Below are positions 20,160 through 32,049 of a stretch of DNA of 64,000 nucleotides, one piece after another. The translations under genes and the position numbers were made by a program. The DNA is from Xenopus tropicalis (Eukaryota > Chordata > Amphibia > Anura > Pipidae): contig NC_030678.2 in NCBI RefSeq assembly GCF_000004195.4, forward strand, positions 130,787,104 to 130,851,103, read 5' to 3'. Under the pieces are notes generated by a model. That model made no database searches. It was not told the DNA's origin and saw nothing but the letters and a program-made list of their open reading frames with translations. How positions within the stretch are numbered: position 1 is the first letter of the stretch; each line of letters opens with the position of its first letter.

Positions 20160-23100
20160 AAAATCTCATAAAAATTTTCTAACAAAGGCATATTTGAAAG
20201 ACAAACTTCTCCTGAATAAAATGATGCCCCATATGTATGGGTGCACATAAAGACATGGGCACCAAACACTCCAAAGCAGGGGCAATGCACAAGGGCAATT
20301 ACAGCTAAAAATGTGGGGGCTGCGCTCTATATGCACTTCCTGCAGTTTTTCAGTGTTAACCCCCCTACCTGTGAAATAACCCCCACAAACTATATATTTC
20401 TGAAAAGTGCACACCTTCAGCTATTCAGAGACACCACTCTTCTCTTTCTACATGGAAAATTGTGGCCGCAGTCCCTTGCAGAAGTCAGCGCTTTGGTCAG
20501 AAATCAAGGAAAAACCAGATAAAAAACCTAGATTTCTCCCCAAAATCTCCATGGCAACTACCAAAAACTTACTAAACATCAATCTGCAAGTTCCCCTGAA
20601 TAAAACGATACCCCATATGTATGGGTGCACATAAAGACGTGGCCACCAAATGCCCCAAAACAGGGGCAATGCATAAGGGCAATTTCAGTTGAAATTTTGG
20701 GGGCTGCGCTCTATGTGCACTACCTGCAGTTTTTCAGTGTTAACCCCCCCTAATTGTGAAATAACCCTCACAAACTATATATTTCTGAAAAGTGCACACC
20801 TTCAGCTATTCAGAGACGCCACTCTCCTCTTTCTACATGGAAAATTGTGGCCGTAGTTCCTTGCAGAAGTCAGCGCTTTGGTCAGAAATCAAGGAAAAAA
20901 CAGATACAAACCTAGATTTCTCCCCAAAATCTCTATGGCAACTACCAAAAACTTACTAAACATCAATCTGCAAGTTCCCCTGAATAAAACGATACCCCAT
21001 ATGTATGGGTGCACATAAAGACGTGGCCACCAAATGCCCCAAAACAGAGGCAATGCAAAAGGGCAATTTCAGTAGAAATTTTGGGGGCTGCGCTCTATGT
21101 GCACTACCTGCAGTTTTTCAGTGTTAACCCCCCCTAATTGTGAAATAACCCTCACAAACTATATATTTCTGAAAAGTGCACACCTTCAGCTATTCAGAGA
21201 CACCACTCTTCTCTTTCTACATGGAAAATTGTGGCCGCAGTCCCTTGCAGAAGTCAGCGCTTTGGTCAGAAATCAAGGAAAAACCAGATAAAAAACCTAG
21301 ATTTCTCCCCAAAATCTCCATGGCAACTACCAAAAACTTACTAAACATCAATCTGCAAGTTCCCCTGAATAAAACGATACCCCATATGTATGGGTGCACA
21401 TAAAGACGTGGCCACCAAATGCCCCAAAACAGGGGCAATGCATAAGGGCAATTTCAGTTGAAATTTTGGGGGCTGCGCTCTATGTGCACTACCTGCAGTT
21501 TTTCAGTGTTAACCCCCCCTAATTGTGAAATAACCCTCACAAACTATATATTTCTGAAAAGTGCACACCTTCAGCTATTCAGAGACGCCACTCTCCTCTT
21601 TCTACATGGAAAATTGTGGCCGTAGTTCCTTGCAGAAGTCAGCGCTTTGGTCAGAAATCAAGGAAAAAACAGATACAAACCTAGATTTCTCCCCAAAATC
21701 TCTATGGCAACTACCAAAAACTTACTAAACATCAATCTGCAAGTTCCCCTGAATAAAACGATACCCCATATGTATGGGTGCACATAAAGACGTGGCCACC
21801 AAATGCCCCAAAACAGGGGCAATGCATAAGGGCAATTTCAGTTGAAATTTTGGGGGCTGCGCTCTATGTGCACTACCTGCAGTTTTTCAGTGTTAACCCC
21901 CCCTAATTGTGAAATAACCCTCACAAACTATATATTTCTGAAAAGTGCACACCTTCAGCTATTCAGAGACGCCACTCTCCTCTTTCTACATGGAAAATTG
22001 TGGCCGTAGTTCCTTGCAGAAGTCAGCGCTTTGGTCAGAAATCAAGGAAAAAACAGATACAAACCTAGATTTCTCCCCAAAATCTCTATGGCAACTACCA
22101 AAAACTTACTAAACATCAATCTGCAAGTTCCCCTGAATAAAACGATACCCCATATGTATGGGTGCACATAAAGACGTGGCCACCAAATGCCCCAAAACAG
22201 AGGCAATGCAAAAGGGCAATTTCAGTAGAAATTTTGGGGGCTGCGCTCTATGTGCACTACCTGCAGTTTTTCAGTGTTAATCCCCCCTAATTGTGAAATA
22301 ACCCTCACAAACTATATATTTCTGAAAAGTGCACACCTTCAGCTATTCAGAGACACCACTCTCCTCTTTCTACATGGAAAATTGTGGCCGTAGTTCCTTG
22401 CAGAAGTCAGCGCTTTGGTCAGAAATCAAGGAAAAAACAGATACAAACCTAGATTTCTCCCCAAAATCTCCATGGCAACTACCAAAAACTTACTAAACAT
22501 CAATCTGCAAGTTCCCCTGAATAAAACGATACCCCCTATGTATGGGTGCACATAAAGACGTGGCCACCAAATGCCCCAAAACAGGGGCAATGCAAAAGGG
22601 CAATTTCAGTTGAAATTTTGGGGGCTGCGCTCTATGTGCACTTCCTGCAGTTTTTCAGTGTTAACCCCCCATACCTGTAAAAAAAACCCCACAAACTATA
22701 TATTTCTGAAAAGTGCACACCATTAGCTATTCAGAGACGCCACTCTCCTCTTTCTACATGGAAAATTGCGGCCGCAGTCCCTTGCAGAAGTCAGCGCTTT
22801 GGTCAGAAATCAAGGAAAAAACAGATACAAACCTAGATTTCTCCCCAAAATCTCTATGGCAACTACCAAAAACTTACTAAACATCAATCTGCAAGTTCCC
22901 CTGAATAAAACGATACCCCCTATGTATGGGTGCACATAAAGACGTGGCCACCAAATGCCCCAAAACAGGGGCAATGCAAAAGGGCAATTTCAGTTGAAAT
23001 TTTGGGGGCTGCGCTCTATGTGCACTTCCTGCAGTTTTTCAGTGTTAACCCCCCATACCTGTAAAAAACCCCCACAAACTATATATTTCTGAAAAGTGCA

Positions 23101-23745
23101 CACCATTAGCTATTCAGAGACGCCACTCTCCTCTTTCTACATGGAAAATTGCGGCCGCAGTCCCTTGCAGAAGTCAGCGCTTTGGTCAGAAATCAAGGAA
23201 AAAACAGATACAAACCTAGATTTCTCCCCAAAATCTCTATGGCAACTACCAAAAACTTACTAAATATCAATTTGCAAGTTCCCCTGAATAAAACGATACC
23301 CCATATGTATGGGTGCACATAAAGACGTGGCCACCAAATGCCCCAAAACAGGGGCAATGCAAAAGGGCAATTTCACTGAGCTCTATGTGCACTTCCTGCA
23401 GTTTTTCAGTGTTAACCCCCCATACCTGTAAAATAACCCCCACAAACTATATATTTCTGAAAAGTGCACACCATCAGCTATTCAGAGACGCCACTCTCCT
23501 CTTTCTACATGGAAAATTGCGGCCGCAGTCCCTTGCAGAAGTCGGTGCTTTGGTCAGAAATCAAGGAAAAAACAGATACAAACCTAGATTTCTCCCCAAA
23601 ATCTCTATAGCAACTACCAAAAACTTACTAAACATCAATCTGCAAGTTCCCCTGAATAAAACGATACCCCATATGTATGGGTGCACATAAAGACGTGGCC
23701 ACCAAATGCCCCAAAACAGGGGCAATGCATAATAATGGGGCTGCA
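20160..23745. repeat. 384-bp satellite array inside the piggyBac
   Basis: The marker CTATTCAGAG recurs at 20421, 20806, 21190, 21575, 21959, 22343, 22727, 23110 and 23478, giving spacings of 385, 384, 385, 384, 384, 384, 383 and 368. A degenerate tenth unit (marker near 23844) extends to about 24000. Units fall into variant types: those at 20421 and 21190 share CACCACTCTTCTC and AACCAGATAAAAAACC, others have CGCCACTCTCCTC and ACAGATACAAACC. The stretches 20407-20634 and 21176-21403 are the same over 228 bp at a 769-bp offset, a two-unit higher-order repeat. Repeated 75-codon frames come from the satellite and are not genes. Confidence 0.95.
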
Positions 23746-24000
23746 ATTTATGTGCACATCTCAAAGTTTTTCAGACAAAATTGCCCCTTAACTGTAAAAA
23801 AACCCATATAAACTATACATTGATTAAAAATAGACAACTTCAGCTATTTAGAGACACCATTCTTGGTCTGAAAAAAAATATAAAGTTAGATTTCTCCCCA
23901 AAATCTCAACGGCAACTATCAAAAAACTTGCTCAGTATCAATTAGCAAGTTACCCTGAATAAAATTACACCCCATATGTCTGGTTGCACATAAGTACATG

Positions 24001-25200
24001 GCCGCCAAACCTGAAAATGCACTCTATGCACCCCTTGCAGTTTTTTACTTTACCCCCCCCCCCAAATAAACCCCTAAATTGTACTTTACTCACCTATTTC
24101 TGTTTTGTGGAGCATCTTTGATTTGAGTTCCATCTTTCCTGTGGTGTTATGATACCAGTTTTTTGCTTCTTCCTACACTACTTTAGAAATGACAAAATCT
24201 GCACCACATTTAGAAGGATATTTGCCAAAAAATCCATAGTAATTTGGCCCATAAATGATGCAAATGTCCTTAGAAGTTGCACTAAAGGTTAGGAATTTAG
24301 GTGCCAACAATAAAGCTTGGGGCATTAGCATCAGAGATAAAATTATGTGCACCATTACGTGCCGTGCAGCAGTCACCAGTGGCACACCAGTATTACGCAA
24401 AGTTTTTATATTTAGAGAGCCACTGCAACTTGTGTAACCTAACCAGAACATACAGTAGATATTCAATTTGTACTACAAGCACAAAAAACCATAATGTATC
24501 TGTCATCCTGTGCTCAAGAACCTTTGCAAAAAACTCAAGGCCTACACTTACAGTAGTTAAATGCTGCCCAGAAATGCAAAGTAATATACAAAACTATGCA
24601 CAGATAACTGCGCTGACAGGCAAGCTTTTGAGGTGCCAGTAAAAGGACTTGTGGCATCAGCTTTAGAGATAAAAACATCTCATTGATTCATCACACACCA
24701 CAAGTTTTATCATGCGCCCTGTCAGTCACCCAGCACCTCAGTTCGCTATACCAACAGCACAATATAAGTCCTACCCCATAACCAAAGAAACACTGCAACT
24801 AGCCTGAATAACCATAGCTCAAACACAAAAATCTGAATGCCCAAGAACAAGTCTAAACAACCACAAGCTACAAGCACACTTTGTTTTTTCTGACAACCTG
24901 TGCAAAAAACAAAATCACACACCATAAATCCCTACTTTACTAAAAAAAAAAACAACACTTTTGCCAATATGACACACCTTACCAAACTTTTCATCACATA
25001 TATCTATAACCTAGTTATAAGTAAAGTACGGACCTGCCAGAATAGATAAACTCAATAAATAAAAAACAGCGTCACTTTGCCAGCACAGCTAAGTTTGGAG
25101 TCCTGAAACCTTGTGCATAAAAACCTAGAACATGCCAAGTTCACTATTCTGATATGCTAAATCCTTATTCCACCAACAAACCCAGAGAACCATAACCTAC
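24001..25200. other. piggyBac interior 3' of the transposase, no gene recognised
   Basis: AT-rich, low-complexity sequence between the satellite array and the transposase stop. Frames of about 100 codons at 24173 (minus) and 24301 (plus) overlap each other and show no domain. It presumably holds the transcript's 3' untranslated region. Confidence 0.5.
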
Positions 25201-25217
25201 CTATAAAAACACAAAAT

Positions 25218-27010
25218 TCAAGTCCTCTCATAGTGTACCACAGTATGGTACACTTCAAAACATGGGTGGAAACACAAAGCAGGCTTGCTAGGACACTTGG
25301 GACAATAATACCGGACATCTCGCCTAACACCCTTGGAACGGCAAACCTTACATTTTCTCTGGGCATATGTTTTTTTAGGTGTTGGTGGAATTTGTGCTAT
25401 AAAATGCTTACCCACCATTCGGGCAACATTGTCATTACCTGGCATGTCAGGAACCTCCTCTACATCACCAAACAACAAGGAAGGGAGCAACTGCAGCAAA
25501 TAATTGTAATAAGACAATCTGGGGCCTGGTACTGCCGCCTTGTAAACGACATAAGAATTATAAAGGGCCATTTGGATCATATAAATTGCTGCTTTTTTGT
25601 ACCAGGCCCTGGTTTTCGGGTGGCATTATAATAATGTTGTATTTGGTCGGATTTATCAACACCACCCATATGCTTACTATATTCTTTACTACACAGTGGC
25701 TTTGTTTTTGAGGGCCTACCGCCACTTCTGTGTTGGACAATCATGGTCTCATCGTGGATAGTAGTAAGCATAAAAACAACTTTGGTGTCTGAATATTTTA
25801 TGGCCAAGAGCTCATTGCTTCTTAGAGCATGTACTTCTCCACGCTTCAGTTTCTTATCCAGCAATTCCCTGGGCAGTCCTTTGCGGTTACGGTTGACTGT
25901 GCCGCAGGCTGGGGTGTCCAAAGAATTTAGGGCTCTAAATAAAGGGATGCTTGTGTAAAAGTTATCCACGTATAAGTGGTAACCTCGGCCCAGCAGTGGA
26001 GTTATGAGCTCCCAAACAATTTTACCACTGGTAGTCAAGTCAGTGGGACAACCGGGGGGGTCCAAATTAGTGTCCTTTCCCTCATACAGCATGAAATAAC
26101 TAGTGTAGCCCGTGCTGCTTTCACAGAGTTTGTAAAATTTCATCCCATAGCGAGAACGCTTACTTGGGATATATTGGCGAAATTTTAGGCGCCCTTTGAA
26201 GAGCAAAAGGGACTCATCAACACAGACATTTTGGGAGGGGGTGTAAACCTCTGCGAAGCGCTGAGACAGGCTATCTATAAGGGGCCTCAATTTATAAAGC
26301 CTGTCATAACCGGGCTCATTAGGGGCAACAGCCGTTGTGTTGTCGTTAAAGTGAAGAAACCGCAATAAAATTTGATAACGGTTTCTTGGCATAACGGCTG
26401 AAAAAAGAGGGATGGAAAGGACTGTATTGGTATCCCAGTAGGAAGCTAAAGAATTACGTTCTACGAGTCCCATTGCCAATGTAAGAGCCAGGAATCTTTT
26501 TATTTCGTTTATATTTGTGGGATACCATGCCTGGGCTCTTGAAAAACCCGGTAAAGGGTTGCTGGCAAGATACTGCTCAGCATACAAATTTGTGTAACGG
26601 ACCATGTCCTGTAGGATGGCCTCTGTAATATAGAGATTAAAAAAATCTATAATTTCAAAATTAGTGGTGTCCACACTGAGGCCAGGGACTGCAGTGAAAG
26701 GGGGAATTTCAGGGACATAATTACAGGGAGGCCCCCACGCAGGCTCTCCAACTGCTGCATCAGTGCTACCCTCACCCTCTTCTACTTCCATGGGTACATC
26801 TTGGGCACTACCACCAGCCTCTGCCTCTTCAGCAGTAAGCGTGCCACCACTACTAACCTCTGCGCTAACCGTGTCACTATCGTCTATCTCTGATTCCTCA
26901 GTAGAGTGGTCAGATGGAACATACTCAGACCCAGAATCGCTAAATTCTTCTGAGCTGGAGTCCATGCAATACCTAGCAGCTTCCTCGGTGCTGTAAAACC
27001 GTTTGGCCAT
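25218..27010 (-). pseudogene. piggyBac transposase (Uribo-like), one 1-bp frameshift
   Basis: The enzyme excises the element and reinserts it at TTAA without a footprint. The start at 27010 gives MAKRFYSTEEAA and an acidic, Ser/Glu-rich N-terminal 90 residues, then the DDE_Tnp_1_7-type core. The three catalytic Asp lie in NVCVDESLLLFKGRL (D265), HLYVDNFYTS (D349) and MGGVDKSDQ (D452). The first frame stops after residue 477 at 25577-25579. The neighbouring frame continues with MIQMALYNSYVVYKAAVPGP and ends at 25218 with the Cys-rich C-terminal domain (CKVCRSKGVRR, YYCPKCPSKPALC, HPCFEVYH) that binds DNA. The break is a T4 run on the plus strand at 25613-25616, one base short of what would join the frames. 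The whole would be about 597 residues, close to the family norm. No other stop or gap was seen. A sequencing or assembly error is the main alternative. Confidence 0.92.
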
Positions 27011-27073
27011 TGTGCCAGAAATATACCGACAACTGCAAATCTAGCAATCAGCAGGCAAAGTGAAAACAAGCAA

Positions 27074-27099
27074 GCAAAAAAAAAAAAAAAAAAAAAAAA
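27074..27099. repeat. Poly(A) tract 5' of the transposase gene
   Basis: About 26 consecutive A on the plus strand, 64-89 bp upstream of the transposase start. Simple-sequence expansion; a second homopolymer (T) lies near 28365-28387. Confidence 0.9.
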
Positions 27100-27300
27100 A
27101 GCAGCAAGCAAGACAGCACTTGTAATAGGAGAAGCTAGAAAAAAAAAACCTCACTGTAACCTTTTGATAAACTCAAGCCAGCAAGGGATGACCAGGAGTT
27201 AACCTTTGGCAATAGAAACTACTAGAACAATCTGAACTTAGCACCTCTGGATCTTTCTAGAACAACTGAAACCAAATGGAATAAAACCACTAAAAGCAAT

Positions 27301-28163
27301 CAAAGAACAATAATTACAATGAAATCGGTGGTCAGAGCCCTGGATCCACCAATGTCACTGCAAAAGCAACCTTTTAGGGGCACTAAATACACAATAAAGA
27401 ACAATGCAAAGATAAAACACCATAAAATCAGTAAATTCAAATAAAACCACCCAAACCAACAAAAGAACAATAATTGCAATGAAATCGGTGGTCAGAGCCC
27501 TGGATCCACCAATGTCACTGCAAAAGCAACCTTTTAGGGGCACTAAATACACAATAAAGAACAATGCAAAGATAAAACACCATAAAATCAGTAAATTCAA
27601 ATAAAACCACCCAAACCTACAAAAGAACAATAATTGCAATGAAATCAGTGGTCAGAGCCCTGGATCCACCAATGTCACTGCAAAAGCAACCTTTTAGGGG
27701 CACTAAATACACAATAAAGAACAATGCAAAGATAAAACACCATAAAATCAGTAAATTCAAATAAAACCACCCAAACCTACAAAAGAACAATAATTGCAAT
27801 GAAATCGGTGGTCAGAGCCCTGGATCCACCAACGTCACTGCAAAAGCAACCTTTTAGGGGCACTAAATACACAATAAAGAACAATGCAAAGATAAAACAC
27901 CATAAAATCAGTAAATTCAAATAAAACCACTCAAACCAACAGAAGAACAATTATTGCAATGAAATCAGTGGCCAGAGCCCTGGATCCACCAACGTCACTG
28001 CAAAAGCAACCTTTTAGGGGCACTAAATACACAATAAAGAACAATGCAAAGATAAAACACCATAAAATCAGTAAATTCAAATAAAACCACTCAAACCAAC
28101 AGAAGAACAATTATTGCAATGAAATCAGTGGCCAGAGCCCTGGATCCACCAACGTCACTGCAA
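27301..28163. repeat. 160-bp satellite array inside the piggyBac
   Basis: GAAATC(G/A)GTGG recurs at 27321, 27481, 27641, 27801, 27961 and 28121, exactly 160 bp apart, giving five full units and a partial sixth. Copies differ at only a few positions (for example GGTCAG against GGCCAG, AATGTC against AACGTC), with the last two sharing variants, so expansion was recent. The minus-strand frames repeating MQLLFFCRFGWF come from the array. Confidence 0.95.
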
Positions 28164-28600
28164 ATTCAGCACCCAATAGCAATAAAAAAGTTACAGTGCA
28201 ATAGAATAATTCAAAAACAGAAATCAATTATGAAAATGCCAAAAAAACACTAAAATGCAACCAAATAAATCAGATAATTATAGAGCAAGATCAGAAATTA
28301 AGTTTTAGTAAAAAAAAGACTGCCAAAGAAAGCAAAGAAAGAAAGAAAAGAAAAGAAAGAAAGATTTTTTTTTTTTTTTTTTTTTTTCTAAGTGTAAGTG
28401 TGTGTGTAAGTGTCTGTGTGTGCTTGGGAAAGTTGTAAATAAGTGTGTATGTGTGTAAAAGTGTAATAATGACAAAGATAGAAGAAGAAATGGAAAAAAA
28501 AAAATAAAAAAAATTTTTAGACAGTTGAGATAGAAATAAGCAAAATAAACAGTGGTTAGAGAGTTGTAGTTCAGCTCACACAATGCAGGCAGGCAATCAG
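28164..28600. other. piggyBac interior, simple-sequence rich
   Basis: Contains GAAA-rich, poly(T) and GTGTGTGTAAGTGT tracts (28320-28460). It could hold the transposase promoter or 5' leader, but no TATA box or exon can be assigned. The 92-residue minus frame is low complexity. Confidence 0.5.
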
Positions 28601-28979
28601 GGCGACCAATCCAGCAGGAAGGCAGCAGGAAGGCAGCAGGGGGGCTCCAGCAGTCACATGTGCTCAGCAGGAGTGAAGAGGCGACGCGGGGGCGGCGACA
28701 TTTAAAGGGACAGCAGTGGACACGTCATCAATGCGTGTCCACTGCTGTCATTGGCTGAGGGACCGGATCGGTGCGGCTCGGGGACCGGATCTGTAAGTAT
28801 GTGTTCATTCGCTCGTTGCCTAGGGGGTTGTGCAGGCTTTACAAGCGCTGCGCTGCTTTAAAAGCGAGCGCAGCGCTTGTAAAGCCGACAGTGCCATTGG
28901 ACGTAGATTCTACGTCCCATGGCACTTTGGTCCCTTGGTACCTGGGACGTAGAATCTACGTCCCTTGGCACTTAAAGGG
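28601..28979. repeat. GC-rich piggyBac right end with strong palindromes
   Basis: Three inverted repeats stand close together. 28710-28748 has ACAGCAGTGGACACG and its exact complement around a 9-nt loop. 28835-28886 has perfect 20-bp arms GGCTTTACAAGCGCTGCGCT around 12 nt. 28891-28925 is a near-perfect palindrome centred on GACGTAGATTCTACGTC. A second GGGACGTAGAATCTACGTCCC lies at 28944-28964, then TGGCACTTAAAGGG at the terminus. GGCAGCAGGAA units are tandemly repeated at about 28610-28640. Such structure near one end may serve transposase binding or may make the DNA prone to hairpins. Confidence 0.85.
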
Positions 28980-28983
28980 TTAA

Positions 28984-29420
28984 AAGGAAATCCACTTCAA
29001 ATGAAAAGATGTATGATCAATTATATTTTTAATAGCTGCAAAATGCAGCCAGTGTCCCCAACCTGTAGTATAACATGACTGTCCTCTTTTTTTTTTACGC
29101 TGCATAACATTATAACCTAACAGCATGGTATGACTGAATGTTACCCTTTGGATCATATTCTAAGATAATGAGTTTTTAATATGTTGACAAAACATGCTCT
29201 TGAAATGTTGGGAGGTATTACAGGGTTCTTAAATTTACGAGCCGCCAGTTAATAGTATCTGAATCTCCTGCAAATGTGGTTCCTAGAAAGAATGCATTAG
29301 TACTGTACTGGTGCTTGAGCAGGGTTATTGGAGACATTAAATTGTGCTTTTTAGTTTTGCAAAGGTTTTTTGTTTTTTTTTGTATTTTCTTTAAACCAAA
29401 CAAACTTCATTCAAATTCAT
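28984..29420. other. No gene recognised
   Basis: AT-rich flank between the piggyBac and the next TTAA element. A 61-codon minus frame has no motif. Confidence 0.5.
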
Positions 29421-29424
29421 TTAA

Positions 29425-29901
29425 AGGGGCCCTGTCACCCTAAGAAATAATTCAAAATTATTTTCTATTATGTTTGTTAAGCAAAATAAACTTTACTTAC
29501 ACTATATAAGAAATATAAATCTTATTTCCTTCAGTCCTGGAATTACACAATCACATCAAATAGGCAGCTGCCATTTTGTGGACACACATTTTGTGTATCA
29601 CCCCAAAATCGTGTGTATGTGCCTGAATGGGGGACCATATGCCCAGGCCTATGCACTGGCTACACAATTAGATGGTTAGGAGAGAGGGGGAAAGTGAGAG
29701 CTGAATTGAAAGTACTTGTCTGCCCCGCCTCTATGCCTAAGGCAACGAGGCGGGGCAGGCAATTTATGATTGACAGCTGGGATTTTTAAATGCCTTTATA
29801 ATGGGTTTGGATGTGTTAATATAAAAATAAAGTGGGTTTTTTGTTTAATTTGAAAAGGACTTTTATTATACAGCTTTTTATGTCAGGGTGACAGGTCCAC
29901 T
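29425..29901. mobile_element. TTAA-flanked MITE, Kolobok/T2-like
   Basis: Ends AGGGGCCCTGTCACCC and, complemented from the right, AGTGGACCTGTCACCC; TTAA outside both (29421-29424, 29902-29905). The interior has a CCCCGCCTC...GAGGCGGGGC hairpin (about 29723-29757). A TTAA target with AGG-type ends fits the Kolobok/T2 group abundant in Xenopus. It is non-coding. Confidence 0.75.
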
Positions 29902-29905
29902 TTAA

Positions 29906-31790
29906 ATACATGGTGTGGAATATACTTTGGAACATTAAATGTTAATTAAACCTCAAGAAGATGTTGTATGCCTTATAACATCACCAGTTGACAAAGTTTG
30001 TACCAATGTGGCAGGCATATTATTGTAGTGACATTGCATATTTACTAAATGGCACCACTGCTGGTGTAATGTGCCACAATATTGCTTATGAAAATAATTT
30101 GTGTAATTGTTGAAAAAAATCCTAAAATAGTTTCAGCGATAGAAAAACACTTCTGTATGAGCCAGCAAGCAATAAGGGTAGCCCAAATTGTTCATGCCAA
30201 AGTGTACCATACATTGTAAAGGGTAATAACCCTGGCAAATGAATGCCACATAGTAATGGTATATGTGGAATATTAGCATTGAAGATATGATGCAGATAAT
30301 CAGTTGCTAAAATTTCTGATGTATCTTTATAATGGTAATTCTCTATACTGGAAAATTATTTTTTGGCATAAAATTATGATATTTCTCTAGATAAATGGCA
30401 TATTTTTAGATTTGAAGTGGTATAATTAAGTCTTTTAAAAAGACACTGTTTGTTATTGCAAAGTTAATATGCCAATATTGGTCATACTTGCCATGTTGCT
30501 AATGTTGTGGCCAATTTTCATTTAGTTCATTTGATATTTCACACTTTCGGAAGCATCCAATTATGACATATTTACTGGCCAAACTAAGATCCAATATAAT
30601 TAATTTTATGACTTCTGCAACTTTAATACTGTGTTATATAGCTATTAGAAGAGTTGTAGTAATTGGTGGCTTTATTTCATGGACCTATTCCTAGATCTAT
30701 TGTTTGAACCCCAAATCTTTTCATCACTATATTTCATGCTGCTCCCCCTACTGCTCTTGTACTTCTGCAGTTACAGTGATGGTTTAATATAGGCTGAAAG
30801 CATTAACTTATTAACAAGTACTGAAAATACTGATAAGGACTTTGTATTCCCAGGCAGTTAGGAACTACTTGGGGCCTTCTTTATAAACAATGGGTTGATT
30901 CACTTCAGTCGACTGCTAAAGTGTATGAGAAATGAATTGAACATGTTATTTACAGGGAAGGAGAGGAAATCTAGGGAAAAAAAAACTATGCAATAAAAAT
31001 AGGTTATACCTGGAGAAAGTGCAACAAAATGATTTGTTAGACTCATAAGGGAAGAAGACTCTGCAAGCTCCCTTTTTATACTGAGTGTTTCCCATCCCCT
31101 TATTTTAAATAACCTGTCCAAATCAAGTTATTGATTGCTTCATTAGCTGACTCTGTGTGTTTAGCTCATTTAATGATATTCTTTCATTCCAAGTAGCTGT
31201 CCCTTTGGGATTCCATCATTCCTGAACTATGAAAGCAATCAGTCCCTTAACACATTATTCCATTCCATTGGCTTTCTGTTCAGTTGAGTTGTTAAATTAC
31301 ACATTATGTTAGACACCTTGGCGGTGAGGTAATTAATGCTGGTTCTGATAAACTTAGTAGTAAACTCCTGAGAAATGTGGTATTAATAAATTATATCATG
31401 TAATTTAATATCATTTCAGTGGCATCCCAAATGAGAGACATTCACATTGCTAAAGAAACAGTGTATGTGGGTGATAAAATGTTATATATATAAATATACA
31501 CATATATATATACATATAGGTATTTATACGTAGAATTCCATTGAGTCTGAAGGCAAAAAGTCATACGTCCTGATGTAGTTCTAAACCAGCTAGAAAATTA
31601 ATTAGAGAAGTGCTAGAAGTGCTTATTAGTTCCCTCTGACTATAATGTAATCATTCCTCATGAGGAATTGGCTTGTACACTAATTGCACATAGATAGCAT
31701 TCAAAATGTAAAGTTCCAGTGACCAGATCTTTACAGATTAAAGGTGTCATTTAAGAATGCCTCAGACACTTGTGCTAAAGCGTGAAGCAT
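29906..31790. other. No gene recognised
   Basis: AT-rich. Short frames only; an ATATATATAC-type tract at about 31483-31520. A 73-codon minus frame at 30900-31121 is hydrophobic but has no identifiable family. Confidence 0.5.
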
Positions 31791-31794
31791 TAAA

Positions 31795-32049
31795 AAATTG
31801 CTCCCCATAGCTCAGCTGTATGTGGGTCATAGCTTTGCTCTGCACCAGAAGAAATTTGGGGAAAAAAAAAATTTCCATGGCAGCTTTTTCCACACAAAAT
31901 ACATTGTCTATGGTTTCACAGTGACTTTTTTTGGTGCAAAATACAATGGGGTCTATGGACATTTTGTCACTGTGAAATTTTGTGAAAATATTTGCAGAAG
32001 TGCAGAATTTTGAAAATACATGCCTGGTGAAACATTTTGCTCATCACTA
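31795..32049. mobile_element. hAT-type MITE, right end preserved
   Basis: The right end, with words ACATGCCTGGTGAAAC and ATTTTGCTCATCACTA, matches the 6293 family. The central GTCTATGG / CCATAG and TTTGGTGC / GCACCAG words are mirrored. The left terminus has decayed. Confidence 0.6.

Larger units (their letters stand above)
19487..28979 (-). mobile_element. 9.5-kb piggyBac transposon, Uribo-like
   Basis: The element is bounded by a perfect 14-bp inverted repeat CCCTTTAAGTGCCA and by TTAA on both sides (19483-19486 and 28980-28983), the piggyBac target. AGTGCCA is repeated just inside each end (19493 and about 19530 at the left; about 28920 and 28967, complemented, at the right), suggesting transposase-binding subterminal repeats. 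One transposase gene lies on the minus strand at 25218-27010, so 28979 is its 5' side. In between are a 384-bp satellite (20160-24000) and a 160-bp satellite (27301-28163). It is about 9.5 kb, whereas piggyBac elements are usually a few kilobases. The sharp ends and a transposase with only one visible lesion argue for a young insertion. Confidence 0.9.

Noticed and set aside
20241..23764. Repeated frames of 64-125 codons on both strands
   Set aside because: They recur with the 384-bp satellite and carry no domain; peptide identity reflects repeat identity.
27355..27799. Hydrophobic minus-strand frames that look like membrane proteins
   Set aside because: They are translations of the 160-bp tandem repeat.
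28305..28583. 92-codon minus frame rich in Phe, Leu and Lys
   Set aside because: It comes from poly(T) and GT-rich simple sequence.
28835..28886. Rho-independent-style terminator hairpin
   Set aside because: The stem is perfect, but this is eukaryotic DNA; it is better treated as a transposon-end palindrome.
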